This document shows positions 1 to 6,680 of a stretch of 10,374 nucleotides of DNA, piece after piece. The stretch is from Candidatus Pacearchaeota archaeon (lineage in GTDB: Archaea > Nanoarchaeota > Nanoarchaeia > Pacearchaeales > GW2011-AR1). Each line of letters starts with the position of its first letter. The stretch's first letter is position 1. The position numbers were made by a program, and so were the translations under genes. Below the pieces are notes generated by a model, which saw only the letters and a list, made by a program, of their open reading frames with translations, was not told where the DNA came from and did no database searches. The stretch spans positions 1 to 10,374 of the forward strand of contig NZER01000128.1 in assembly GCA_002690445.1 (NCBI GenBank). The letters are read 5' to 3'.

Positions 1-370
1 CACTCCACTCACGAAGCGCAACAGGGTACGCTCTATCCGCCCAACCTTTAGGCTTCGCTTTCGATAACGCCTCGAAGTCTATCCCCGATTCTTCAACCGG
101 GGGCAAAGGCTTCTCCTCCGGCCCCTCCGCTTTCTCCGCCGGCGCTGGTTTATACATCCAGGGAGATACCGAGGTCGGTCTGACTCCAGTAGGCTTGGGT
201 TTGGGCTTGGGTTTGCCGTTTAGCTTTGCAGCCGAATCGGCAAACTCCTTGTCCTCTTTCAGAAACGCCGGGTATTTGTCCCGTATGAACCGCGTCAGTT
301 CCTCGTCGTCTAACGGTTCATACAGTTTCGGGTTCTTTTTACGGAAAAACTCTATGACTTTGTTGGCCAT
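1..370 (-). CDS. N-terminus of a probable large phage virion protein (partial, runs off left edge)
   Basis: Open frame starting at ATG 370-368 and still open at the left edge; 123 codons are visible. The ATG overlaps the stop of the upstream 409-residue gene by one base (TGATG), and AAGG lies 6 bases before it, which supports this start. Residues about 5-43 form a short charged helical segment rich in Lys, Asp, Glu and aromatics, with FFRKKNP, DDEELTRFIRDKYP and FLKEDKEF. From memory, similar short N-terminal segments occur on many large phage structural proteins such as internal virion or tape-like proteins. A Lys-Pro repeat (KPKPKPKP, residues 53-60) and a Pro/Glu-rich stretch (about 75-93) follow, reading as an extended linker to a domain outside the window. 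Which domain follows (for example a peptidoglycan-cutting enzyme) cannot be seen. The virion role is inferred from position after the portal and the N-terminal style. Confidence 0.7.
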   Translation of the reverse strand, partial: MANKVIEFFRKKNPKLYEPLDDEELTRFIRDKYPAFLKEDKEFADSAAKLNGKPKPKPKPTGVRPTSVSPWMYKPAPAEKAEGPEEKPLPPVEESGIDFEALSKAKPKGWADRAYPVALREWS

Positions 371-1599
371 CAGTTACCTTGGTTTTCTTCACGCCATACC
401 CTTAACATTCTTTCTTCCTCGGTTTCACCCGCCGGAGGCGCACCACCCGCCGGAGCCGACGCCGCGCCAGAGGTTTCCCTGGGCGGTCTTGAAACTTCCA
501 TTCCCGCCTTAAAGTCGGGATTATTAAGCATCATCATTGTGGCGAACGAATCCTCTGCCTGCCATGCACCGAGCATATTGTTAAACTCACCCTCATCCAG
601 TACACCATCGGGTTCCCCGTTGGGGCCGCCGCCCACATCGAAGCTGGAAGGTCTTAAATCATCCTTGACCTCGACCTTGTGCGCCCACCCACCCGGTGAT
701 TCGGGGTCTTTAATCCCCATCTGCGTCCCATTGGAGCCAGGAATGATTTCCATCTTGTTCCCCGTTCTCGTCATGGTCTTGACAAACTGCGAGCTATTGG
801 GGCTACTCATAACCGACACACCAATCTGTTCGCCGTTTGGTAGAGTTATCGGAACAGCGACCGGCTTGAACGGGCCTCTGGCCGCTTCGTTCATTTTAGA
901 GATCGACTCGGCCAACACCGAAGGATCGGCCCCTTCATTGGCTTGCCACGCCGCACTAAACTTGGCCTTGAATATCTCCTTCGGGTCAGTCATCCCTTCT
1001 GGATCGGCCATCGTCGCAAATTGTCCCAGCGCGTTCTTGGTGGAGACACGTTCTTCGCGGGTCAATTTTTTACCCTTAATCGTTTCGATCGCCACGTTCG
1101 CCTGTTGATCCGTTGCGGCCGTCTGCGACCTTATTAGCGCGTTATTAAGCTCACGATCATCTTCATAGTCATCAACTTTCTTCTCTAACAGTCGCCCCTG
1201 CGATCCCTTGCCTAACAATTCGGCCTCACCCGTCTCGAACTTCTGGTGTAACTGGATTGCCTGGGCCGACGGCACGGCCTGTTCGTAGGTAAAGTTGGCA
1301 ATCTCCTCCCTGGTATAATCCAACGGATTGCCTTCCGCATCCGTAATGGTTGGCGCTGGTTCTCCTGCGTCCTTCGCTTTATCGTAACGCAACATATGAA
1401 ACTGTTTCGCTAGGTCTAGCTCCTTCTTCTTGGTCTTGGCATCCTTCGCGCGCTGCTTCAATGCGCCGCCAATCTCATCGCCCAAACTCTTAACGCCCTC
1501 CGCTATTGCAGCGTTGCTCATCGCAATCATCTGCGCCGCGCCAGGCGGGTTTGGCGAATGCACGCCGCCGTGTCCTGAAAAATATGGTGATTGTGCCAT
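370..1599 (-). CDS. Probable phage virion protein with an EF-hand-like loop, 409 aa
   Basis: ATG at 1599-1597 has a strong ribosome site (AGGAGA, 7 bases upstream). I do not recognise the family. The N-terminus is Gly/Pro/His-rich and low in complexity (residues 1-20). A charged, mostly helical and probably coiled-coil section follows (about 22-190, with KQRAKDAKTKKKELDLAKQF near 48-67). From about 240 it looks beta-rich, with PVAVPITLPNGEQIGVSVMS. Residues 327-338 (NGEPDGVLDEGE) fit the 12-residue EF-hand loop: ligands at loop positions 1, 3, 5, 9 and 12, Gly at 6, a hydrophobic residue at 8, and Phe-x-x-Met-Leu after the final Glu as an exiting helix would have. Calcium binding is inference. 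A Pro/Ala/Gly linker (about 371-391) leads to a charged C-terminus. It follows the portal by 94 bases and overlaps the next gene by one base, so a structural role in head, tail or ejected proteins is likely. Confidence 0.85.
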   Translation of the reverse strand: MAQSPYFSGHGGVHSPNPPGAAQMIAMSNAAIAEGVKSLGDEIGGALKQRAKDAKTKKKELDLAKQFHMLRYDKAKDAGEPAPTITDAEGNPLDYTREEIANFTYEQAVPSAQAIQLHQKFETGEAELLGKGSQGRLLEKKVDDYEDDRELNNALIRSQTAATDQQANVAIETIKGKKLTREERVSTKNALGQFATMADPEGMTDPKEIFKAKFSAAWQANEGADPSVLAESISKMNEAARGPFKPVAVPITLPNGEQIGVSVMSSPNSSQFVKTMTRTGNKMEIIPGSNGTQMGIKDPESPGGWAHKVEVKDDLRPSSFDVGGGPNGEPDGVLDEGEFNNMLGAWQAEDSFATMMMLNNPDFKAGMEVSRPPRETSGAASAPAGGAPPAGETEEERMLRVWREENQGN

Positions 1600-1643
1600 T
1601 GTTTTGTCTCCTAAATGTTAATTTTACCCGCTGTCTTACCCCT

Positions 1644-1663
1644 CGGAACGATTAAAAGTCCCG
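1644..1663 (-). other. Small RNA hairpin between portal and 409-aa gene
   Basis: On the minus-strand transcript this reads CGGGAC, an 8-base AU-rich loop, then GUUCCG: six pairs including one G-U. It lies in the only intergenic gap larger than 14 bases, 44 bases before the next start codon. No U-run follows, so it is not an intrinsic terminator. It could be a processing or stability element, or chance. Confidence 0.3.
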
Positions 1664-1693
1664 TAGAACTCAAATATGGAGCATTGAGGGGGT

Positions 1694-3772
1694 TCATGCG
1701 CCTAATCTCCCTATTTGCGCGTTTTGCGCCTGAACAAGCTGGTGTTCGTGTTGTTTGACCCGTTTGACCAGGCGCTCCTGGAAACTCGGATCACTTTGCA
1801 TATTCTTCATCGCAGTATCGCTCTGCGAGAGCCGTTGCAATTCTCCAAGGCGTAGCTGATGAGCCTGGCCCTGCTTGATGTCCACGTCCGCACCCGCGCT
1901 GATCTGCGCGAACGCTGTGCGCTCGTCCTCGATCTCCTGTTGGCTGGCTTGTTCCTCCGGCCGAAGCAGGCGCTCGCCCAGTTGCGGATCGATGAACTCG
2001 AACAGCACCTCCATCGCCGTGGTGCGATCCACCACGCCGTTGACATCAAACTCAACTGCGGTTTGAAGCAGCGACAGTTTCTCCTTCACAAGCTCCATGT
2101 CCAGGTTCGCCACGTTATAGAGAATCTGAACGTCATACTTCCCCTGGATTTCATCGCGCCCGACGCGGATCGGCTCCGCCTGACGGCTACCCACCACACG
2201 GAAATAGATTTCCTCGTCCATGAATTGCTGGATCAACTGGAAGCATTGCCCGCAAACATCCGACCAATACTTGAGCCACTTGGCCACCATGCCCTGCTGG
2301 CGCATCCGGCTGTAAAACTGGTTCTCCTTGCCTATCGGCCGGCCGAAATAACGATCCGCCATCTGCTGCACCGTTTCCTCGACCTCCTTGCTGCCCGAAT
2401 CGATCCTGGGCATATCGGCATACTGATAGTCGTCCGGGCGCATCCTGGGAACCATCACCCCTGGCCCCCACTTGCTCGGCGCTCGGCCGACCGGGTGCAT
2501 GAGGGGCGGCATCGTCGCCAGGTAGCACCGATCGGTGCGACTGTCCCACTCGGTCTTGATCTGGTTCTGCCAGGTGGCAGCGATCTCGCCGTAGCCGCGA
2601 CTGTCATCGAGCCGCCGGCTCAAATGCTCTCGCCGCAGAGCAATGAACGGAAACTTACCGTGGCCATAATTGAGCAGTTCCTCCCTGGCCAGCATATCAT
2701 CGCCCCGGTCGTTGGTTGTGTAATGAGGACACATCACAATGTAGTAAATCCCAGGCACACCATTCTCGTCGCAGCGCCGCTCGAAGGCGTGGACAATCTC
2801 GTAGAGTTTGCGGGTGTCCAGGTCGGACAGCCCTGGGCGCGAACCCCTCATGCGCTGCCCGGTTTTGCCCCACTCGGAATTGCTCATGCCTTCCGCGCGG
2901 TCGATCACATCCTTGACCCAATCCGCATCCCACCCCTTGCTATCCTTGGCATCCTTCAACTGTTCCTTGGTCATAAACTGACGCCAAAACAGTCGCCTAG
3001 CGCTCTGAATTTCAGTTGTGTCCTGCGGAAAGAAGAAATCCTCACCCACACGCAGCGCCTTGATCTCCGGCCGGTTCTTTGTCTGCTCGGCCGTGGTGTA
3101 GACCGCGTAACCGTCCTTCCGCAAATCCTTAATCATCCGGCGCATCGACTTGTCCTTCAAGACTCCCTCCAGGAGATCACGCGCGATTTCCATCGCCTCA
3201 TTCTCCAGTTCGGGATCAAATATCATGGCCGGCAGTTGGGACGCTGGGGATTCAGGCGGCTGCTCCGCCGCCCATTGGTTGATGGTTTCCATGTCTATCT
3301 GACGGTACGCCGCGCTTGCCTCCTGCTGCCACAACACGGAAATAACGCTGATGCCGTTCTCGCAATAGTAGTTGGCGGCCAACTCGGCTTCATGGAAGAA
3401 CTCCTCCATTTGATTGTCCATCATCCAGCGGAGAAGGTTGCTCACCAGGAACGCCCGCTTGGCATCTCCACTCTCGGTGGGGCTGGCTGTCACCCTCATA
3501 TTACGCAGGCTCGTCATCAGCATATCCACATCTTCCTGGACGAAATTATCGACAAGCGGCACACGGGAATCGCTGCAACCATTAAAAGGAACCGGCGGTT
3601 CCTTTAGGTTCTCCTTCCACTTCCTAGCATCGGCGCTCTGCCCGGCCCACTCGTTGAAGCGCTCGCGCCGGTTGGTGTCCCGCCGATCCAGCAACGTGGA
3701 CGTGATGGACTCGTTGTACTCATAGACCAATTCCTTTAGGTCTAACTCGTATTCCTTGTTCTCGTCTGCCAT
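1694..3772 (-). CDS. Phage portal protein, 692 aa
   Basis: The portal forms the dodecameric ring at one capsid vertex through which DNA is packaged and ejected. Supporting features: length of about 690 residues, typical of podovirus-type portals; an N-terminal helical region with an Arg-rich stretch (DRRDTNRRERFNEW, about 29-42); then PFNGCSDSRVPLVDNFVQED (about 62-81), which I recognise as the Gly-x-Ser-Asp-x-Arg-x-Pro-Leu-x-Asp signature of environmental phage portals, followed by the helical segment VDMLMTSLRNMRV. The middle is rich in Trp, Tyr and Arg (WRQFMTKEQL, WQNQIKTEWDSRTDRC, PPLMHPVGRAPSKWGPGVMV), as expected for the clip and wing regions. The C-terminus is Gln/Glu-rich and helical, suiting a crown or barrel. 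The start is ATG 3772-3770 with GAGG 7 bases upstream, and the preceding gene ends 14 bases earlier. The antisense frame here is long but is a shadow. I am confident of the portal call, less so of the subfamily. Confidence 0.88.
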   Translation of the reverse strand: MADENKEYELDLKELVYEYNESITSTLLDRRDTNRRERFNEWAGQSADARKWKENLKEPPVPFNGCSDSRVPLVDNFVQEDVDMLMTSLRNMRVTASPTESGDAKRAFLVSNLLRWMMDNQMEEFFHEAELAANYYCENGISVISVLWQQEASAAYRQIDMETINQWAAEQPPESPASQLPAMIFDPELENEAMEIARDLLEGVLKDKSMRRMIKDLRKDGYAVYTTAEQTKNRPEIKALRVGEDFFFPQDTTEIQSARRLFWRQFMTKEQLKDAKDSKGWDADWVKDVIDRAEGMSNSEWGKTGQRMRGSRPGLSDLDTRKLYEIVHAFERRCDENGVPGIYYIVMCPHYTTNDRGDDMLAREELLNYGHGKFPFIALRREHLSRRLDDSRGYGEIAATWQNQIKTEWDSRTDRCYLATMPPLMHPVGRAPSKWGPGVMVPRMRPDDYQYADMPRIDSGSKEVEETVQQMADRYFGRPIGKENQFYSRMRQQGMVAKWLKYWSDVCGQCFQLIQQFMDEEIYFRVVGSRQAEPIRVGRDEIQGKYDVQILYNVANLDMELVKEKLSLLQTAVEFDVNGVVDRTTAMEVLFEFIDPQLGERLLRPEEQASQQEIEDERTAFAQISAGADVDIKQGQAHQLRLGELQRLSQSDTAMKNMQSDPSFQERLVKRVKQHEHQLVQAQNAQIGRLGA

Positions 3773-3786
3773 TTTAGTACCTCACT

Positions 3787-4608
3787 TTATCCGAGCGTCT
3801 CCATCCAGCCGCCGCCCATTGATCCCAGAGCGCCGATCCCAGCGCCCATCAGCGCGTTCCGCCCCTGCATCTGGGCCATCCTCTGCATATTGACCGCTTG
3901 TTGGTTGCCGGAAGCAATGTTCCCTGCGTAATTGCTCTCTGGATTGAACAGCGCCCCCGGCGAGTAACCGCGCCCCTGACCGGCCGCTTGCATTGCCATC
4001 ATCGGACTCACGCCACTTGGCTTGCCCAAAATCTGCATGAACGGATCGCCCATCAGCCCTTGGCGCATTCCCAAGGCGCGATAGCCCTCGCCCGTGCGCT
4101 GCTGCTGGCGGCGCTCACCGGCAAGCTGCAATTCGGCCGACTCATACAAGGCGTCGGCTGGCCCCATGCCCATGCCCCGCGCTCCCTGCGCTCCCCTGAC
4201 ATTCTGCTGGAAACGCCGCTGCTCCATCCCGGTCAACGATCCCCCGGCATCCACGCCCTCCTGCGCCCGTTGCGTCAAGGTGTCCATCAGCCGGGTCTTG
4301 GATGGGTCGATCCCGCGCATCGCCGCCATCGCTCTCGGCCCCAGTTGTTCCATCGCACCTATGTCAGCCTCGCGCTGGGCCTGGAGCGTTTGCCGATCCA
4401 TCGCCGCCAGGCGCGGCTGAAACTGCTCCATCATGCCCATGATCTGCGGGGCCATCTTTTGCTGGATGTCCATTTGCATCTGGGCGAATCGCGGCCGCCA
4501 TTCCTGTTCCGCGCCAAAAAGGCGGGGCATTAGGTCTATTTGAGCTTCAAGCGATTCTCGCGTCTCGTTACGATACGATCTCTTTTCTGGCTTATATGTT
4601 GATCCCAT
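3787..4608 (-). CDS. Met/Gln-rich probable phage structural protein next to portal, 273 aa
   Basis: No named family can be given with certainty. The protein is unusually rich in Met, Gln, Arg, Ala and Gly. Residues about 15-105 look like long helices (AQIDLMPRLFGAEQEW, then FAQMQMDIQQKMAPQIMGMM, LQAQREADIGAMEQLGPRAM). A stretch around 126-150 (GMEQRRFQQNVRGAQGARGM) is followed by GPADALYESAELQLAGERRQ and DPFMQILGKPSG. I recall similar layouts in virion-associated proteins encoded beside this portal type. The C-terminal Gly/Ala/Met-rich hydrophobic segment (ALMGAGIGALGSMGGG, about 252-267) resembles the glycine-rich tails of phage internal virion or ejection proteins that may meet a membrane; that is inference. 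The start is ATG 4608-4606 with AGGAGA 8 bases upstream, placed inside the end of the preceding gene, whose stop is one base away. Coupled expression with the 127-residue protein and the portal is likely. Confidence 0.82.
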   Translation of the reverse strand: MGSTYKPEKRSYRNETRESLEAQIDLMPRLFGAEQEWRPRFAQMQMDIQQKMAPQIMGMMEQFQPRLAAMDRQTLQAQREADIGAMEQLGPRAMAAMRGIDPSKTRLMDTLTQRAQEGVDAGGSLTGMEQRRFQQNVRGAQGARGMGMGPADALYESAELQLAGERRQQQRTGEGYRALGMRQGLMGDPFMQILGKPSGVSPMMAMQAAGQGRGYSPGALFNPESNYAGNIASGNQQAVNMQRMAQMQGRNALMGAGIGALGSMGGGWMETLG

Positions 4609-4609
4609 T

Positions 4610-4990
4610 TTATCTGTCTCCTATAAATCGTTTACTCACTCTGTCGTACTGATCCCAAGTCCAAACCTTAAACCTCTCCATGCCCTTCTTCTTTCTGTGC
4701 CAGGCAACGTAAGGCATCTTGAACGGGGCCACTTCCAGGAAGCGCTGGAGCGGGCGCTTCCCGGCCGCCAACCAGACAAACCACACATCACAAACCGACT
4801 TGTCCCAGGCGATCAACTCCAGCGCGTGTCCCAGGCAGTCTTTAGGGACAGGCCGCCCCATAATAAAACAATCAACACCGCTCCAAACGTAGCCATGCTG
4901 CAAATGCCACCCAAGCAGATGATGAAAGTCATCACGCTCCGTGCCATTGCGACCGGCCCACGCTGCTGCATTGAAGATTGGATTACTCAC
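4610..4990 (-). CDS. Conserved-looking phage protein of unknown function, about 126 aa
   Basis: Two adjacent GTG codons (4993-4991 and 4990-4988) could start it. I prefer the second, giving MSNPIFNAAAW, because phage proteins I remember with this layout begin Met-Ser-Asn-Pro-Ile-Phe; no ATG is available near the 5' end. The start overlaps the end of the upstream gene by 8 bases (GTGAGTAA). A purine-rich stretch with AAGAAGG lies just upstream, but it is part of the Glu/Ala repeat coding region. The protein is rich in Trp, His, Tyr and Phe: HGYVWSGVDCFIMGRPV around 33-49, VWFVWLAAGKRPLQRFLEV around 69-87, then PYVAWHRKKKGMERFKVW and a basic C-terminus. The alternation of hydrophobic strands with basic loops suggests a small alpha/beta domain. 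No catalytic motif is certain; a truncated acetyltransferase-like fold is only a guess. Its place directly upstream of the portal cluster suggests a virion or assembly role. Confidence 0.75.
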   Translation of the reverse strand: MSNPIFNAAAWAGRNGTERDDFHHLLGWHLQHGYVWSGVDCFIMGRPVPKDCLGHALELIAWDKSVCDVWFVWLAAGKRPLQRFLEVAPFKMPYVAWHRKKKGMERFKVWTWDQYDRVSKRFIGDR

Positions 4991-5471
4991 CACCTTCTTC
5001 CTCTGCGGCCTCCTCTACCTCCTCGGCTACCTCCTCGGCTTCTTCCTCTGCCTCCTCTGCGGCCTCCTCTGCGGCCTCCTCTACCTCCTCGGCTTCTTCC
5101 TCTGCCTCCTCACTTGGCAGATCAGAATAACCATCACCAATTGTCATCTTGGAGAAGTCAGGCTGCTCCCGATCAGACGGTGCTGGTTCTGGTGCTACCA
5201 GTTGGGCAGCAATGCGAGTCTGCAATTCCAGATACCAACCGCCTGAACCGATTTGATTCTCAATCCATTGCTCGGCATCGTTCTCAAACTGTCCCAACTC
5301 CACACAAGGACTAATGCTAATGCGTTCGTCCTTATATGCACTCTTGCCGCTCTCCGAATCGGTAGCGGTGATTCCCAAGATACAAGACTCGGCGTAACCG
5401 GCCTGTGTTGGGTGCGAATGGTGGCAACAACTTACGTCCCACCTCGTTACTTGATATGTTATGTTTGCCAT
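4983..5471 (-). CDS. Hypothetical protein with long Glu/Ala tail, 162 aa
   Basis: I do not recognise the family. Residues 1-95 look like a compact domain with four Cys (15, 16, 30, 56), a His pair and a further His (CCHHSH, 15-20), and Trp-rich ends (WIENQIGSGGWYLELQTRI, about 69-87). The Cys/His cluster could bind metal, but spacing fits no family I know. A Pro/Ala/Glu linker (93-103) and a short stretch follow. Residues 121-162 are almost only Glu, Ala and Val: EEAEEEAEEV (121-130) recurs at 139-148, an 18-residue period. This tail is strongly acidic and probably helical. The ATG 5471-5469 has AAGGA 7 bases upstream, overlapping the stop of the 213-residue DUF2589-like gene. Tail length may vary between relatives because the DNA is repetitive. 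Possible roles include a binding tail or charge spacer; function is unknown. Confidence 0.78.
   Translation of the reverse strand: MANITYQVTRWDVSCCHHSHPTQAGYAESCILGITATDSESGKSAYKDERISISPCVELGQFENDAEQWIENQIGSGGWYLELQTRIAAQLVAPEPAPSDREQPDFSKMTIGDGYSDLPSEEAEEEAEEVEEAAEEAAEEAEEEAEEVAEEVEEAAEEEGGE
5028..5111. repeat. 30-bp direct repeat (54-bp offset) coding for the Glu/Ala tail
   Basis: An identical 30-base stretch beginning tacctcctcggcttcttc occurs at 5028-5057 and 5082-5111. Shorter partial copies of its elements (ctcctcggct, cctcctctgcgg) fill the rest of about 4994-5111. All spacings are in frame, so expansion or loss changes only the number of Glu/Ala residues in the 162-residue protein. 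The sequence is a plausible site of replication slippage. Confidence 0.9.
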
Positions 5472-5481
5472 AATGTTTTCC

Positions 5482-6123
5482 TTACTTGCCAGCAGCCGGG
5501 GCCGAGGCGTCTATCACGTTAATTTGCTCTGACAGCATTTGGGTCAGCCTACCCATTCCCTCGGCTGGGCCTAGATTCTTGGCGGTGCAATCAATCGTGT
5601 AACGGCTGGAGAAGTCCGTCGTGCGGGTTTGGGTGCTGCTACTGGTGACTGTCCCGGTGTGTGTGTTGTTATGGGAACCCCCCACATCAAACTTGACTCC
5701 AAAGAGTGTGCCACCCGCTGACGCATGAACCTCCGAGGTCGAGCCATCTGTCTCGGTATCTCCCTTGGTGGATGTGTTGTCGGTGTGGGCCGAAATCTGC
5801 ATATCAAAGGTCACGTTTATGTCCGTGATGCCCACGTTAGGGATTTGAACCAGAGACAAAACGGGGGTTTTGATGTTTTGCGTAACCATCTTAATCTCAT
5901 CGTCGTCGCCCTTGACAGGTCGCTCGATGTCAACGCTGATACAACGTGTGGTGGTCTTGCCGTCCTTGTCGGTATCGAACCCGATTTCATTCACGAAGTT
6001 CAAAGTTGACTTCGCCAGGGCTGTACCTCCATCGCTTGCCGCCAGTATGGGCGAAAGGATGAGGTCTTTGATCGGCAGACCCTTTAAGTCCGCAAGTTGT
6101 GAGCTATCCGCTGATGCTGCCAT
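5482..6123 (-). CDS. DUF2589 family protein, 213 aa
   Basis: I assign this to the DUF2589 family (function unknown) from remembered features. An amphipathic N-terminal region (about 17-49) has LPIKDLILSPILAA, then ALAKSTLNFVNEIGF. The core signature TPVLSLVQIPNVGI plus TDINVTFDMQIS lies at about 86-111. A Thr/Ser-rich variable loop (about 112-165) follows, and a C-terminal part (about 167-201) with TRTTDFSSRYTIDCTAKN and AEGMGRLTQMLSEQI. The last part matches the family pattern of a Tyr-centred strand followed by a Pro/Ala-Glu-Gly helix. The predicted fold is beta-rich with flanking helices; no signal peptide or membrane segment is seen. ATG 6123-6121 lies 10 bases after the stop of the 129-residue gene and has no Shine-Dalgarno sequence, only an A/T-rich leader, so translation is probably coupled to the upstream gene. 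Family membership fairly sure; its role in a phage is unknown. Confidence 0.85.
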   Translation of the reverse strand: MAASADSSQLADLKGLPIKDLILSPILAASDGGTALAKSTLNFVNEIGFDTDKDGKTTTRCISVDIERPVKGDDDEIKMVTQNIKTPVLSLVQIPNVGITDINVTFDMQISAHTDNTSTKGDTETDGSTSEVHASAGGTLFGVKFDVGGSHNNTHTGTVTSSSTQTRTTDFSSRYTIDCTAKNLGPAEGMGRLTQMLSEQINVIDASAPAAGK

Positions 6124-6133
6124 GATGTTTTAT

Positions 6134-6523
6134 TTATATTGTAGGTATTAGTTTTGTTAGGTTATCTCCGACACGCGCCAATCCTTCTGCCTGGTTTGTG
6201 CTGGAAAATTTTATCTTAATGTTGGCCATCTGACCTTTGCGGAGCTTGCCCAGGCAACCCAGCGCCTCCTCGCCGTCGTGATCCAGGTTTAGTTCCAGGT
6301 CAATTTCGCATGACTCGATCTTGAGTGAGTTATGTGGAACCAACGAAAACAAGGGGGCCGACACTTCTTTTCCGTTCAGGTTCATCTTCACCGTCTTGGG
6401 AGTGCCGTCGGAGTCGAAGTAGGTTTGCCTTATGTTTTCGGAATAATGTTCCTCAACGGCCTTCTGCGCCTCGACTATTGCCGTGTAAAGACTGTCAAAT
6501 ATGTTCTGTACGGTTCCTGCCAT
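6134..6523 (-). CDS. Second, shorter DUF2589-like protein, 129 aa
   Basis: This looks like a shortened paralogue of the 213-residue protein encoded next to it. Three segments line up by eye: an N-terminal helix (IFDSLYTAIVEAQKAVEEHY, residues 8-27); the core APLFSLVPHNSLKIESCEID (56-75), matching TPVLSLVQIPNVGITDINVT in the neighbour; and the end AEGLARVGDNLTKLI (112-126), matching AEGMGRLTQMLSEQI. Between helix and core it has YFDSDGTPKTVKMNLNGKEV, a strand-turn-strand stretch. It lacks the long Thr/Ser-rich loop of the neighbour. I recall that DUF2589 genes often occur as adjacent pairs with one member beginning in this way, so the two may form a hetero-oligomer; that is inference. ATG 6523-6521 is one base after the stop of the small membrane protein gene, with no good Shine-Dalgarno sequence, pointing to reinitiation by ribosomes finishing that gene. 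Confidence 0.8.
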   Translation of the reverse strand: MAGTVQNIFDSLYTAIVEAQKAVEEHYSENIRQTYFDSDGTPKTVKMNLNGKEVSAPLFSLVPHNSLKIESCEIDLELNLDHDGEEALGCLGKLRKGQMANIKIKFSSTNQAEGLARVGDNLTKLIPTI

Positions 6524-6524
6524 G

Positions 6525-6680
6525 TTATTTCTGCTTATTCCATAGCTCCCTGCACTTGAGTACGATGTAAAACAGCGTCGCTATGGATATGGAAATTTTT
6601 AATAGCACATCAATTTGTAGCGCCCAATTACCGATCCCTGCCCCTGACGCAATCGCAACCTTTATATTATCCCCTATCAT
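6525..6680 (-). CDS. Small one-pass membrane protein, holin candidate, 51 aa
   Basis: ATG 6680-6678 follows AGGA by 7 bases and ends at TAA 6527-6525. The N-terminus (1-18) is Gly/Ala-rich (KVAIASGAGIGNW). Residues about 21-42 form one hydrophobic segment (QIDVLLKISISIATLFYIVL), with a Lys inside it near the start. The tail, about 43-51, is short and charged (CRELWNKQK). This layout is common among small phage holins and spanin-like or holin-like membrane proteins: Gly/Ala-rich N-terminus, single membrane helix, basic C-terminus. A holin makes holes in the inner membrane and sets lysis time. No endolysin is visible in the window, so the holin role is inferred from size, topology and position after the tail fibre. 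The start overlaps the stop of the zinc-ribbon gene (ATGA), and the next gene starts one base after this stop. Confidence 0.78.
   Translation of the reverse strand: MIGDNIKVAIASGAGIGNWALQIDVLLKISISIATLFYIVLKCRELWNKQK

Noticed and set aside
539..1108. A 189-codon plus-strand frame opposite the 409-residue gene
   Set aside because: It is rich in Ser and Pro with no domain, and the minus strand has a strong ribosome site, one-base overlap with the next gene and sensible protein composition.
1639..1691. CCCCTC / GAGGGG inverted repeat flanking the 94-base gap as a terminator
   Set aside because: It is only 6 pairs with a 41-base loop and no U-run; too weak to call.
1600..1693. A promoter for the 409-residue gene in the largest gap
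   Set aside because: There are A/T-rich boxes resembling a -10 element (TAAAAT), but no -35-like element at proper spacing.
1859..3607. A 582-codon open frame on the plus strand opposite the portal gene
   Set aside because: It is a mirror of portal codon usage. It is rich in Leu, His and Arg with no recognisable domain, and the minus-strand portal is clearly real.
4697..5314. A plus-strand frame with a Pro/Leu/Arg-rich repeat stretch
   Set aside because: The repeat is only the antisense of the Glu/Ala tail, and the frame crosses two well-supported minus-strand genes.
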